Below, piece after piece: positions 31,432 through 43,659 of a stretch of 57,500 nucleotides of DNA. Position 1 is the first letter of the stretch. Each line of letters starts with the position of its first letter. Source of the stretch: Glandiceps talaboti (taxonomy: Eukaryota; Hemichordata; Enteropneusta; Spengelidae); contig NC_135564.1 of assembly GCF_964340395.1 (NCBI RefSeq), positions 19,557,319 through 19,614,818 of the forward strand, read 5' to 3'. The position numbers and the translations under genes are program-made. Under the pieces are notes generated by a model. That model was not told the DNA's origin, ran no database searches, and was given only the letters and a program-made list of their open reading frames with translations.

Positions 31432-33512
31432 TAGCAAACCAAAGGTTGTTGCTAGGAACCGCCGAGTTCAAAGATATGGCTCATATTGTCTTCTTTGTCT
31501 TAACATTGTTTCTGTTACGATATTTATTGTTTCAACATTGTAGCCCCAGTTGTATCTGTATCTTTATGGCAATGCTTCAGGTGTGCACTGTTTACATAAC
31601 ATTACATTTGTCTTCATATATTAAACTAATGTGTGTTCACCGATTCTTATACACAAAATTGTTGTCATAACTCATAATTGTCAACCTTGTATCCAATCGC
31701 ATCGTGTACTTACTTTTATCTTTCTTTTCATCCTTGCAGTTGCTTTGATGAATATTCTGTTTGATAGAGTTTACTTAGTATATTTTTTGCTGGGGTTCTT
31801 TACTATAGTATGTTTGAGTGCATAGTATGATTGAGTGAGTGTTTGTATAGTCAGGCCTGACGCTGTATAATTGTGATGTTATGATCGGGAAATATTCGTT
31901 TATTGGCAACTCATCAGACATAAAACTCTTTAAAGGTAATTTGTTTATTTTCATCTGCGTGTGTATTATTTCATAATATTTCAATACATTAGTTCCAACG
32001 TCTTAATGATCAGAGACACATGTGTTCCTTTTCATGTTTCTAGCTTCCATTTCATTTATGTGTTTGGTCATTTCATGCTTTCATGTGTCTGCTGTACTTC
32101 AAGTGAAATAGAGTTGTTCATTTGTTTTTCATTTGTGGCACTGTTAATAGTTGTGGCAATGCTGTTTATTTGTTGAGCTCAATATTTTGAGTATGTTTAC
32201 CCCCTCTATATGAAGAAGGTTCCCTTTGTTTGATAGTTCAATTTGGATTATTTGGTTATCTCTGTCGATAACATTCCAAGTTCGAATTACAGTTGCAAGT
32301 TGTTAGATAGCGGACTTGTTTCAATTAGGTGCTGACAGGTATATATAGTTTTGAGTTACGTTAAAGTTGGCATTTTCGACTGTTTTAGAGTACTACCGAC
32401 TTACATGTACAGTCAGAAGGTTCCTTGGCAAACCACTTCAGTCCTGGACGCAGGACAATGTTATATTGTTTACCTAGGGACAAGCATGCATTCTTTCTGT
32501 AGATTGGTTAGTTTACGTTTGTTTACCCTTCTCAAGTATGATACGTATATGTGACACACAGTGAAGTGGGTTATATAATATTACGAAATACATATTGCGA
32601 TAAGGCCCTCTGACATGCTTATTTACGAAGTGCTTTATGGGTTGACACAGTCCATTGACATTTGCACATTACTTTGTGTGATATAGATATGTATTTATTA
32701 GTCATGGCGTAGCGATTGACGTTCACTGACTATTTTTATGATAAGAATCCTCTATGGTTTATTTTACGTGTTTGACGATAATAGGGTGCGTTTGATGTCG
32801 TCCTTGAACATATATACAATAGCACGGCATCACCTCCCCGCTACTTGCGACATTACGTAACCTTTATGGCTTGCGAAAATTACAAATTTATACTATGCTT
32901 TGATGCGATAAAAATTAGTGATAATGCGTGAGATACATTGTCTTAGACTGGCATACTGACTACCGATTATCATTTAGATACTCTTTATTATATGATAGCT
33001 TACTAGGTATGATATGTTTACATTTTATTATTTTAGTCAACTCCTTTTACATATATTATTACACAGCAACAATTACTCATTTCGAATTTGATCTGAGATT
33101 TATTCAAATCATTAATTTTGGCTGTTTTTTTATTAGTTCAACGTAATTATTAGAATATTCTGTCAAAGTTGGAGTTATTTTTTAAGTGATACATTTTACT
33201 TATCTGGTGATTTGCAGTAAGTCACTTTACTACTTTCTGATTTATTTGTATGGTTCTGATTTATTTGTATCACACGCAATTTATTTTCACTTTATTTAAT
33301 TTAGCTCGGTCACATAATAACTGATTCAATTTTGATTTACAACAATGTTGCATTACTACTCTAGTATTGCATTTCAAGTATTGCATATGAATTTTAGTTT
33401 CATATTTTTAACAATTCACTTTCTTTACTTTATATTTCTTAGTTAGGCAAGATGGTACGATATTTTTCGCGAGGAGAGATGTCAATCATTTATGTTGAAG
33501 CGAGGGCGCTTC
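31432..33512 (+). other. 2.1-kb T-rich non-coding spacer between pol and 3' LTR
   Basis: It lies inside the retrotransposon. The plus strand is strongly T-rich, which yields several short hydrophobic open frames (31446-31670, 31631-31825, 31961-32176, 32928-33146), none with envelope features such as a signal peptide followed by a long ectodomain. Unusually long for a simple Ty3 element. Confidence 0.6.
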
Positions 33513-33531
33513 ACAGTGAAGGTGGGCGCTG
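33513..33531 (+). other. Polypurine tract region
   Basis: GTGAAGGTGGGCGCTG immediately precedes the 3' LTR; the purine core GAAGGTGGG is the likely plus-strand primer. Confidence 0.55.
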
Positions 33532-34213
33532 TGTTACGAGTCACAGATCTAAAATATATCCATTTAGGACATTTTGGTAAATTTTCATTATGAACTCTAA
33601 ATTGAAGTCAAAAAGCATTTAAACTTTGTACAAACAGTGACATTCCGTTGCGTAACAACATAGGTCTTTGACATCTCTACATGGGGTGTTTCTGAATTGT
33701 TTGTACCAGGTACGATTGAACTGTCAACAAGTTTTATTATGACATGACTATTTTATGGTCTTTGAGATATGAACTTGTATTACTAATCTAGGGAAGATGA
33801 TTGGATATTAGATCTCGGATGATGTCTTTCATCATAAGACTTAAGAATACGTCATACTCTAAGAATAGAGATTTTGTGTAAACTTGGAAATGTATTTAAG
33901 TTGGGTTTTTAGCCCATCTCGAGGAGAGGCGGAGACGGAGATTGGTCATGTAATAAAATCAACCAAGTGGTTAGCTTGGCGTTCGTTGAACCAGATACGT
34001 ATGTTTCGTTGTGAGTTCTACTCAACACAATCCAAGTCGGTACGGTACCTCGTAGAAGAGATGGTTTGAGAAGAAACTAGTTGGTCGGCTAATTCAACGT
34101 TATAGTCTTAAATGGAACAGACTGACGATTGGAACAGCAGTGCGAGTGAGTACTTCCCCAGTTGAACATTAAATATCGATAAACTGCACAGTAAGCCGAT
34201 CAACAGCGTTTCA
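33532..34213 (+). repeat. 3' LTR
   Basis: Nearly identical to the 5' LTR: a 2-bp GA indel, and GT/AG, C/A plus a 1-bp indel close together near the end. Followed by GTAG (34214-34217). Confidence 0.93.
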
Positions 34214-34637
34214 GTAGCTACTACTTTTGGCACAATAAAAAAAAAGATGTTACGAAGACGAAAAAAAATATAATCGAGATGCACGATAAACATTTTTGGA
34301 AAAAAAGTCACATAAATGACTGCAGTATCCATATTTTTAATTGGCATGATTGAAGACTTGAATGATGATAAAAGTGAGATTTTGCCTCAGTGATGGTTTT
34401 TCTATACAAGCGATAACATCACGATACCGGGTACTTCACAAACATTATCTCACTGACTTCAAAACCATAGTGACTAAATCGTTTCGTACAATTAGACGGC
34501 ATGATGTTTTTTACGTCTCGCACAAGCATATACAATGGTACACTTTACCAAATTGTAATAGACCATGTAAATATTACATTGACCGATGCAGATCTTGCTC
34601 GCGCAGGTTGGGTAGATTTATATGCTACGTTATGCCT
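34214..34637. other. Gene-free stretch after the retrotransposon
   Basis: Starts with the right GTAG duplication. No coding feature recognised. Confidence 0.45.
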
Positions 34638-34994
34638 TAGGCCTAAAAAATAACTGTTTGGTTTCTGTTACCCGACCCACCTAGTTTTTCACTGCCGACC
34701 CTTAACTTTTTTTTACGTGTTCTTGAAAAACTAACAAAATCGCAACAATTGTGAAGTCTCACGAGACATAGTGGATGCAGAAACTGACATCAACTTAAAA
34801 AGACAATATAAAACTGTTCCTCCAATCTGTAATGGTTGTACATCTAATGGAAAGAAGCCAATAACACAGAGATCATTTGGAAAAAATGGAAAACCAGAAT
34901 TAGACACTCGCACATGAATAAAAATAAATCTACCTACCCCACCTATTTATTTATTTTGCCTAATCGGAACAACACAATTTTTTTAATAGGCCTA
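34638..34994 (-). mobile_element. TAGGCCTA-ended MITE, best copy
   Basis: 357 bp bounded by TAGGCCTA at both ends (34638-34645, 34987-34994), inside imperfect terminal repeats of about 30 bp (TGTTTGGTTTCTGTTACC on the left, CGGAACAACACAATTTTTTT on the right). The internal sequence matches the reverse complement of 50421-50803 and 56523-56866. Non-autonomous, with no coding frame. Confidence 0.75.
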
Positions 34995-35099
34995 TTTCCT
35001 AACTCAAGCTTAAATTATTGGACCCTTGTGAACCAAAAATGTGCGAAAATACAACGCCAAAATAGTAACGCTTTGCACGGTTTTCACACTGAGCAATAC

Positions 35100-35145
35100 G
35101 ATTAGATCATAGACAGTGAAGTTCTCCAGTGTCTCTGGTTAGACC
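35100..35145. mobile_element. Micro-palindrome insertion with 9-bp duplication
   Basis: 28-bp imperfect palindrome (35109-35136, ATAGACAGTGAAG...CTCCAGTGTCTCT) between GATTAGATC and GGTTAGACC (7 of 9 match). Confidence 0.5.
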
Positions 35146-35335
35146 GACAACAATGAAACCGTTAGCGGGATCTCAGAGTCATACTCATTCACATACAATT
35201 TTTTATGGCTGTTCACGTTGGTTAGCAACATCTCTGTCTTTGAGTTTGAATGAAATCGCTGCCATTCCCTACAGGAAACTGTTCTATGGAATTACATGCC
35301 AGGAGCGCTTTCAATATCATAGAATGTTTTGTTGA

Positions 35336-35391
35336 TCTTTTTTTTTCTTTTTTTCTTTTTTTTTTTTTTTTTTTTTTTTGGGGGGGGGGGG
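35336..35391. repeat. Poly-T run joined to a 12-base G run
   Basis: About 44 near-continuous T (two C interruptions) followed directly by twelve G. Could be a slippage-prone or assembly-fragile site. Confidence 0.85.
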
Positions 35392-37100
35392 TCGACAACT
35401 TTTACCAAGACAACCATTATATTAATCATTATAGTAACTACCTAGCATGGCTAATAGCCATACTGAGGTAGAACTGTAGATTGCTAAAATGTTATGGGTT
35501 GCTGGTTGTACACAACCTCAGCATATGCCACTTGACTTTCAGGCATTAATAGGTGGCAGAAATAGTCCGCACCAGGGCCGCTCTGTAGTCCGCATAAAAG
35601 GGTGACTAAGCCCAGACAATATTGTCCAGACCAGATTTGGAGGTGTGAACGCATTTAAAGCTGACTCGGTTCTAAATCTTGGTGCATATTCATGAGGTCG
35701 ACACCTAGAAAATGAACCATGTGTACATTTCTTTTGTCTTTTGTTAGTTAATTTATGCGGGTAAACTGTGTCTTCACTAACATTTTCCACTAAAAGTTTC
35801 AAAATTGTCTTGTTTTTTGAAGGACTACTATAATAATATTTCACCGCCCTTGCTTTATTGTCATATCAGGAAAGTCAAGAACTTGACAAAAGCTATTCAA
35901 AACAAAGTAATCAAAGTTGTAAAACCAAAATGGTGCCGTGGAGAGTTGTGTCTGGTCATGTTCTGATCATGGAAGTATAACCCACGGTCTGATCTAGTAG
36001 CAGTATATCAACGACGAATCTACATTACAAACAAACAAACAAACAACACACACACACACACGGTGATATTAAAAAGCACGCAACACAAAGGTTGGTTCAC
36101 ATCCCTCGCATCAGTACCGGTACCCATTCTACTGAGTTATAAATATAAATCACATTCTCAGCTACAACATTGAACTTGTATGATACAAAAATCTTCAGAA
36201 TGTGCGGGCCATATTTTCACTACCGGCATTGGCAGTCACCATCACTGCCTTTAAAAAAAATTAATACAGATAAATGGAAGCAAAAACAATCCTCTTGACG
36301 GTAGTTTAGTAGTCAGTTATGAATTATGTAACGTTAAATAACGCTATTCAAATATTTCCCTCTATGCCTCCCATATACCGATAGTAAATCTTCAAACATC
36401 CATACAGACATGCGGACTTTGCTCCCTACTAGATACATCCATGTTTTACGTTACTTTCGTATTGCAAATTTAGCTGATGATGTCATGTCAAAGCCACGTG
36501 GTCTAAAAACCTGAATCTCCGTACATACATTTCGATATGAAATTATTTATCCGTGATGTTTAGAATTTTGGTCGGTCAATATAGTTTCAATGACCAAGTG
36601 TGACCCCCACTGATGTCTAAAGTACTAATATCAGTACCTGACCGGCCATGGCCATGGCCTTGTTTTTGTTTTTGATTTTCTTCAATATTCAAATCTACGT
36701 AATGTCTGGTTTGTTAGGCCATAAATTCCAAGCATATTTACCATGATATCACAAATATAGACCAGTTACAGAAAGTAATAAGTGTCAGCAAAATACTGTA
36801 ATATCGACACTGTTTCACGGATTTTAGGGACGCTGGTGCTTGGATTATTTTACGGTTGACATTACCTAGCCAGTAATATAAGGAGTAGTACATGGGTATT
36901 TTATCCCTGGACTCTCTGTCTGTTTATATCGAAATGGAATAAGCTGAAACAGTTCTTCTTTGAGCAGGAAATATGTTGTGATTATGGATATTATATATAT
37001 ACATGTATATAATTGCCAACACATCGGCAACGAGAGTAATGACATTGACTATACGTAATATGTAAAGATGTAGTGTAAAATTGGAATACGGTCGTCAGGA
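35392..37100. other. Gene-free stretch
   Basis: Contains an (AAAC)n/(AC)n microsatellite at 36027-36062. The minus-strand open frame 35539-35844 lacks recognisable motifs. Nothing else seen. Confidence 0.45.
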
Positions 37101-37179
37101 ACTAGATTAGGGTAGGGGGAGGCTCAGGAGAAAAATTGTTGTCACGGGAAAAAAACGAATTGGGACGTGCGTGAAAATT

Positions 37180-37275
37180 CGGATTGTCTGAAAGGGGCCC
37201 GGAGTCACGTACAAATATTTTGCTCATGAGTTGAACCAAATTTAACTCCAGGAGCAGACGTTTAACAAGCGTATT
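37180..37275 (+). repeat. Short dispersed repeat, copy 1 (pairs with 43340-43425)
   Basis: Shared blocks: GTCTGAAAGGG, TTTGCTCATGA.TTGAACCAAA and CAGGAGCAG.CGTTTA. The second copy borders the large CT microsatellite, and a third partial (CAGGAGCAATCGTTTACC) lies beyond it at about 43650. Confidence 0.55.
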
Positions 37276-37816
37276 TTTAAAAGGGTGACTGGCAGAGAAT
37301 GTGTGTCTCTTGAAGGGTAGACAATATACTCGCGATAGACTATGGGTTTCAGGCCACTGTGTCAGACGTGGTCTTGGAGGAGTCAGTACAATTCCTCCAA
37401 GAGTGGTAAGAGGCCAAGCCTGAAATAGACGGGTTGTGCGGCAAGTAGAAGTTTACATGCCTTGTCTGTGGTTTACATTGTGCACGCAAAACATCCCACA
37501 AAACCGGCCATAACTAAAGCGGCATATCAGTAAATATGAAAAACGTGATCTTGGTAATTTGGATACCAGTTCTGAAAATATTCTCCGGGAAAATAGGTTA
37601 AAATGAACATCAAGATAGCTGCCTATTTCCCATTGTTTATAAATCGTCAAGAGGTTAAGCTATCCACTCAGATGAACCACTCTTTGTCACTTTATAATCT
37701 GGCATTATACATGGGATAATTTCCAAAATGTACATGTTTTATCGTTTCATTTTGGACTTTATAGAAGTTGATGACTAAAATTACCTTACCCTCGATGAAA
37801 GTTATGAATGCGACTA

Positions 37817-37856
37817 GGTTTTACCATAGACAGGGTGGAGGGTCTATGGTTTTACC
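37817..37856. mobile_element. Micro-palindrome insertion with perfect 9-bp duplication
   Basis: A 22-bp hairpin (37826-37847, ATAGAC...GTCTAT with a GGGTGGAGG centre) sits between two identical copies of GGTTTTACC (37817-37825, 37848-37856). The clearest case of the family. Confidence 0.65.
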
Positions 37857-38111
37857 TACTAGAATTAGTTGCGACAAGATTGTAAATGCACATGGGCGAG
37901 TTTTGCCAGATTGCTTTATTTCAAGTGATTTGAAAATTGTGAATGGCGGACTTGGCCGTGGTCCATCGAATTGTCGAGTACTACCGTGGTGGCACTAGTC
38001 GTTCCTCACTGGAACGGCAAGTGCCACCTTATGGCGATATTTATTGTCTTTGAACCTTTCTCAACAAATAAATCACACATAACTCCCCAAACGCTTCCAT
38101 TCTAGAAATCC

Positions 38112-38275
38112 GGTGCCGACCCTAAACCTTTTTAATAAAGAAGAAAAATCAGTAAAATCGAGAAAATTGTGAGTGAAGTCTTGCCAGAAATGGTCATCAA
38201 CTTAAAAAAGACAATAAAAAAACGCGGTTCTTCCAATCTGGAATGCAGAGCAGATGTCTTTGAAATAGAATTATT
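38112..38275 (-). mobile_element. TAGGCCTA-type MITE, partial copy
   Basis: GTGCCGACCCTAAAC, TCGAGAAAATTGTGAGTGAAGTC and TCATCAACTTAAAAAAGACAAT match the interior of 34638-34994 in the same order; both ends are lost. Confidence 0.55.
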
Positions 38276-38282
38276 TAGTTTG

Positions 38283-39770
<1,488 letters not shown>

Positions 39771-40457
39771 TGTTATCTATTTCCTTTCCAAAATCGTGAA
39801 TATCAAAGCGACAGTACATTACAACTTCGCCTCGCCACCACCCTGTGTTGCTTGGCAAGGTGGTAAATAAAACAAGTTTGCCTTTGGGATTATATTAACT
39901 GGGATTGTCGACACTGAATAATCCGGTCAATCATGGCACTGCGCTCATTGTATGTCACGGCGTACAAGTATAAACGACGTTCATACTTCCATGACCATAG
40001 TTTCTGCGACCTGTCATTTGTTTGACCATAGACACTCCACCTTTGTGGAGGGTCCATGGTTTGATGGGATGCGTTAATTCTGGCAAACTTGTTTGGCAAA
40101 TCGATCTGACGCAATATAGCTTGTGACCGTGGCATGCATAGCTTGGGTCAAAATCTATAACACCATTAAAGTATAAATAATGTTTAAACTTCCACGATAA
40201 CACATACCTTTGAGAAATTATACTGACAGTATAATTACTCCAAGCACAGACTATTCTCGTGTCAAACTCCGACACGAACTTGTTTTTCCTTGAAGAGTAT
40301 ATCTCGTGAGACCTATGGAAATTATCAAAATCTATATTGTAGTTGAAAAGAGCAAGAATGAAAAGAGGGGAAATTTAAGGGACATCATTTCTATATACAC
40401 GTGTATTGTGCAAAGAACCCGATATCTTTGACCGCGTTGCCGTCAACCGAGCAATGG

Positions 40458-40458
<1 letters not shown>
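39771..40458. other. Gene-free stretch with one micro-palindrome
   Basis: Open frames at 39890-40135 and 39955-40275 (minus) lack recognisable motifs. The only clear structure is the palindrome at 40019-40066. Confidence 0.4.
40019..40066. mobile_element. Micro-palindrome insertion, degraded duplication
   Basis: 30-bp hairpin (40028-40057, ATAGACACTCCAC...GTGGAGGGTCCAT) flanked by TGTTTGACC and GGTTTGATG (6 of 9 match). Same terminal ATAGAC as the sister elements. Confidence 0.45.

Positions 40459-40552
<94 letters not shown>
40459..40552. repeat. (TA)n microsatellite
   Basis: About 46 TA units. Confidence 0.95.
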
Positions 40553-40554
<2 letters not shown>

Positions 40555-40967
40555 AGGTAAGTCATAAACTGAAGGAAAAGTGCTCAATACTGAGAAGTAG
40601 AGCTGTATTTACACAAAGTACACAAGTTATGGTACGGAGGCCGTTACGATCTTCAGACGACTAAATAACGGAAATTCAAGTGATAGAATTCGATGCGCGT
40701 TGTTGAGTGACATGGTGGAATGATAGAATGTATTTGTTTTCGTGGACGATTTAGTGGACGATCTAGTGGAATTAATCTCTAAAAAAAAACATGAATCATG
40801 GTCTGAGTACTTCACAAATGTATTCAATGCTCAAGTCCAAAGTGATGAAAGTTTCTCGATTTCCATGATCTTATCAGATCCACCTTGATAGACATAAATT
40901 CAGGCATTAATGGTGAGATTAATATCCGACTGTAGTCTTTTGGACAAGGTAATTACTTTGATAGTCT

Positions 40968-41335
40968 AGTTCCTATACTGTATCATTACCATTTATACCT
41001 CCACTCAAAGTATAGTCAGAGTCGTTACTCTAGAAGTCTTGAAATGCATGAGATGCAATTTAAAATTCATTTACAGCCACCCACACAGTCATTAACATCA
41101 TGTCTTTGTTAATAAATCACAAAACTCTAACCAATAACACAGTCCCTCATAAAGTTAGTGTTTATTGGGACAGTAATGTTCAAATGTGGTATATTTGTCA
41201 GCCCATGATGCTACTTATATACTGTTTACATCACCAAAACATTTAGGTTTCACTGATTGGGTGAACAACTTTTTGTGCTATTTGAGGGGCTTTTGGCTAG
41301 ACGTGGTTTAGTTAGAAACCATATTGGCATCCAGA
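40968..41335 (+). repeat. Dispersed repeat, copy 2 (pairs with 24964-25110)
   Basis: Holds the unoccupied GGTTTAGTTAG site used as empty-site evidence for the palindrome at 25036-25069. Confidence 0.6.
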
Positions 41336-41534
41336 CTATTACTTTGAAGGAGATCATTGAAGAACAATAAAAATAAAACTCAAGGTGTGGATATGGGATC
41401 AGTGTGGCATTCTACATAGACATTCTCCAACAATTCTTGTAGACATGTTATGTAACCATTTTTTCTTCACGAAAGGCATGTTCCCACAGGAATCAATGGG
41501 GTAGGGGTTTCTAACATTGTCTTTTGAAAGTAAA

Positions 41535-41905
41535 TTACATGTATGTCAAAACTAAAATTATTGTATTTACTAAGAGATGAAATTCTTAAGAAAATTGAAA
41601 AGTGGTTATTGGTGGTCATAAACTCGACGTTGTTCGCTTTTTATGAATATCTAGGCGTGATTATGTCAAGCAGTGGTCTATGGTATTTAGCGCTTGCAGC
41701 TCAAGCGAGTAAAGCAATGATTGCGGTCATGAGTCAACTTGCAAAACTTGGGGACCTCCTAGTCAAAACTAAATTTAAAAGTTTTTGACTGTAAACTATT
41801 ACCGATATTAAATTATACAGTGGAGATTTTGGGTTTTAATAGGTCTACTGAAACTGAACGTGTTCAAAGTAAATTTCAGTGTTATATTTTGAGTCGTATA
41901 TAAAC
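41535..41905 (+). pseudogene. LINE reverse-transcriptase 3' fragment, plus strand
   Basis: Two frames together read KWLLVV, YEYLGVIMSSSGLW, LAAQASKAMIAVMSQLAKLG and, after one frameshift, TVEILGFNRSTETERVQSKF. These are the thumb/connection blocks (Y.YLG, A.KA...L..LG, EIWGF-like, VQ.KF) found downstream of the reverse-transcriptase core in non-LTR elements. Stops and a frameshift mark it dead. It is a different LINE lineage from the fragment at 38283-39770. Confidence 0.65.
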
Positions 41906-42070
41906 ATATATGTAGTCTTTGAGTATGGGAGCTACAAAAATGCTTGACAAGTGTTCATTACGGGAAGTAGGCTGAAATGTTTTGAGATTGCTGAACGAGA
42001 GCTGCAAAACTTTAACCTCAGACCACTTCTCCTCAGCCCTGGTTCAAGTTCTTAGGTCATAGTGGTGTAA

Positions 42071-42110
42071 ACTACATCTCAGACCACAATGTAGTGACCT
42101 GAGACTACAT
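42071..42110. mobile_element. Micro-palindrome, CTCAG-armed, with ACTACAT duplication
   Basis: 26-bp imperfect palindrome (42078-42103, CTCAGACCAC...GTGACCTGAG) directly between two ACTACAT copies. Arms resemble those at 20953-20984. Confidence 0.45.
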
Positions 42111-42380
42111 GTACATGTAGGCCCTACCTACTGGTATATTATGTAACTGCACTTGACGCCAGTGTGATTTCTAACTAAACTGTGTTATTGAAAGAACCGA
42201 TGTGACGTCATCTGTTTTCTTTGTACCTGACACAATCCTAGCTGCTGTATTTTGGGCATGTTCAAGAGGGACAATGTTTTTAGCTGGCAGCCCATACAGA
42301 AGGGCCATTCAGTAGTCAGGTATCGATGATATAAGTGCATGACCAAGGTTCTGACAAACTCCGTTTGTAAGATACTGGCG

Positions 42381-42431
42381 TATGCGACCATAGACAGTGG
42401 AGGGGCCCCCTCCACTGTCAATGATGCGACC
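42381..42431. mobile_element. Micro-palindrome insertion inside the LINE frame
   Basis: 33-bp palindrome (42390-42422; arms GACAGTGGAGGGG / CCCCTCCACTGTC around one base) between TATGCGACC and GATGCGACC. Insert plus duplication is 42 bp, adding 14 codons in frame and repeating GRI in the protein, as expected for an insertion with a 9-bp target duplication. Confidence 0.7.
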
Positions 42432-42971
42432 TATTGTTCGGGGGTGAAAAAGAACTGATCTACATGTCAACGAGATGTGCTTCTTGAGGTTATAACGGTC
42501 ATCAATTGTTACACAAATGGTACATGCTGAATCCACTAACTGCACAGAAGACGATCCCATGTTGATGTGGTTCATGAGACGAGGAAGCCTGTTGAACTGA
42601 GACGTGATAAGGAGGACCTCGGTTTTGCCATCATTAAACTAGCTTATTTTGGGTCGTTTAATATCATGTGCAACAGTTTCCATAGACAGTGGAGGGGCCC
42701 CCTCCACTGTCAATGATGCGACCTATTGTTCGGGGGTGAAAAAGAACTGATCTACATGTCAACGAGATGTGCTTCTTGAGGTTATAACGGTCATCAATTG
42801 TTACACAAATGGTACATGCTGAATCCACTAACTGCACAGAAGACGATCCCATGTTGATGTGGTTCATGAGACGAGGAAGCCTGTTGAACTGAGACGTGAT
42901 AAGGAGGACCTCGGTTTTGCCATCATTAAACTAGCTTATTTTGGGTCGTTTAATATCATGTGCAACAGTTT
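42388..42971. repeat. Perfect tandem duplication, 292-bp unit
   Basis: Two copies look identical by eye over the full 292 bp, sharing CCAT at the junctions. The left breakpoint coincides with the edge of the palindrome at 42390. Either a very recent duplication or an assembly artefact. Confidence 0.85.
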
Positions 42972-43339
42972 CCATCTTAGTTACTGTAGTTGACGTATGT
43001 GATTGGGGAAATATATTGGTAAATCTGGTTGTCGTCTGCATGTTGTTGCATATTGAGATTTTGATGTCGGATTAGCTTTCCAAGTGGTGATGTGTATAGA
43101 CAGCATACGCGTGTAAGAGTGGACCAAGCACAGGGTTTTGTGACACTCCACACTGCAAATGTTTGGTTTCTGATATGCCTTGTACAGAAATGGACTGTTG
43201 TATATCTTTGAGGTATAAAGACTCTAGTCGAATGCCTGTAATACCGAGCTCGGAATAAACTTGAAATTATGCTGGAGTCAGAATTTACGGGGGGGGGGGC
43301 ATGAACAAAATTGAGGTTCAAAGGGAGGGGAGCATGACA

Positions 43340-43425
43340 ATTGTGATGGTCTGAAAGGGCCCCCGAATATTCTGCTCATGATTTGAACCAAAATTAAACC
43401 TCAGGAGCAGTTGTTTACCAAGTAA
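43340..43425 (+). repeat. Short dispersed repeat, copy 2
   Basis: Partner of 37180-37275, ending just before the CT microsatellite. Confidence 0.5.
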
Positions 43426-43448
43426 ATTTACATTTGTATAAGTGTATG

Positions 43449-43585
<137 letters not shown>

Positions 43586-43659
43586 GCCGTATGTCTCCTT
43601 CTCTCTTGCTCTATCTCTCTGTGTGGAGACTTTGTTGAACATTCAAACCACAGGAGCAA

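Larger units (their letters stand above)
25235..34213 (+). mobile_element. Complete Ty3/gypsy-type LTR retrotransposon (8979 bp)
   Basis: Two direct LTRs of 685 and 682 bp begin TGTTAC and end TTTCA, flanked by a perfect GTAG target duplication. A PBS-like sequence follows the 5' LTR, a purine-rich tract precedes the 3' LTR, and one 1763-codon frame encodes gag, protease, reverse transcriptase, RNase H, integrase and chromodomain in Ty3 order. The LTRs differ by about three substitutions and two short indels, most within 17 bp near the 3' end, so insertion is recent. Everything needed for transposition appears intact. No envelope-like frame is present. Confidence 0.95.
42185..43250 (-). pseudogene. 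CR1-like LINE reverse-transcriptase fragment with internal 292-bp duplication
   Basis: Minus-strand frames read CGVSQNPVLGPLL, YTSPLGKLIRHQNLN and HADDNQIYQY (the catalytic ADD block, about 43030-43060), then after a gap NHINMGSSSVQLVDSA, LFHPRTIGRI...RIRQYLTNGVCQNLGHALISS and the YGLPAKNIVPLEHAQN-type end. These are in the order expected for CR1-type reverse transcriptases. A frameshift separates PVLGPLL from YTSPLG. A perfect direct duplication (42388-42679 / 42680-42971) repeats the middle part. A palindrome insertion splits IGRI from RQYL. Confidence 0.72.

Noticed and set aside
31446-33146. Hydrophobic open frames as a possible envelope gene of the retrotransposon
   Set aside because: Short, in different frames, hydrophobic only because the strand is T-rich; no signal peptide plus long ectodomain pattern.
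35539-35844. 101-residue minus-strand open frame
   Set aside because: No domain, start context or splice sites.
37350-37410. Hairpin TTGGAGGA...TCCTCCAA as another micro-palindrome insertion
   Set aside because: Only GTGGT is repeated at its flanks and not in register with the arms, so insertion is not supported.
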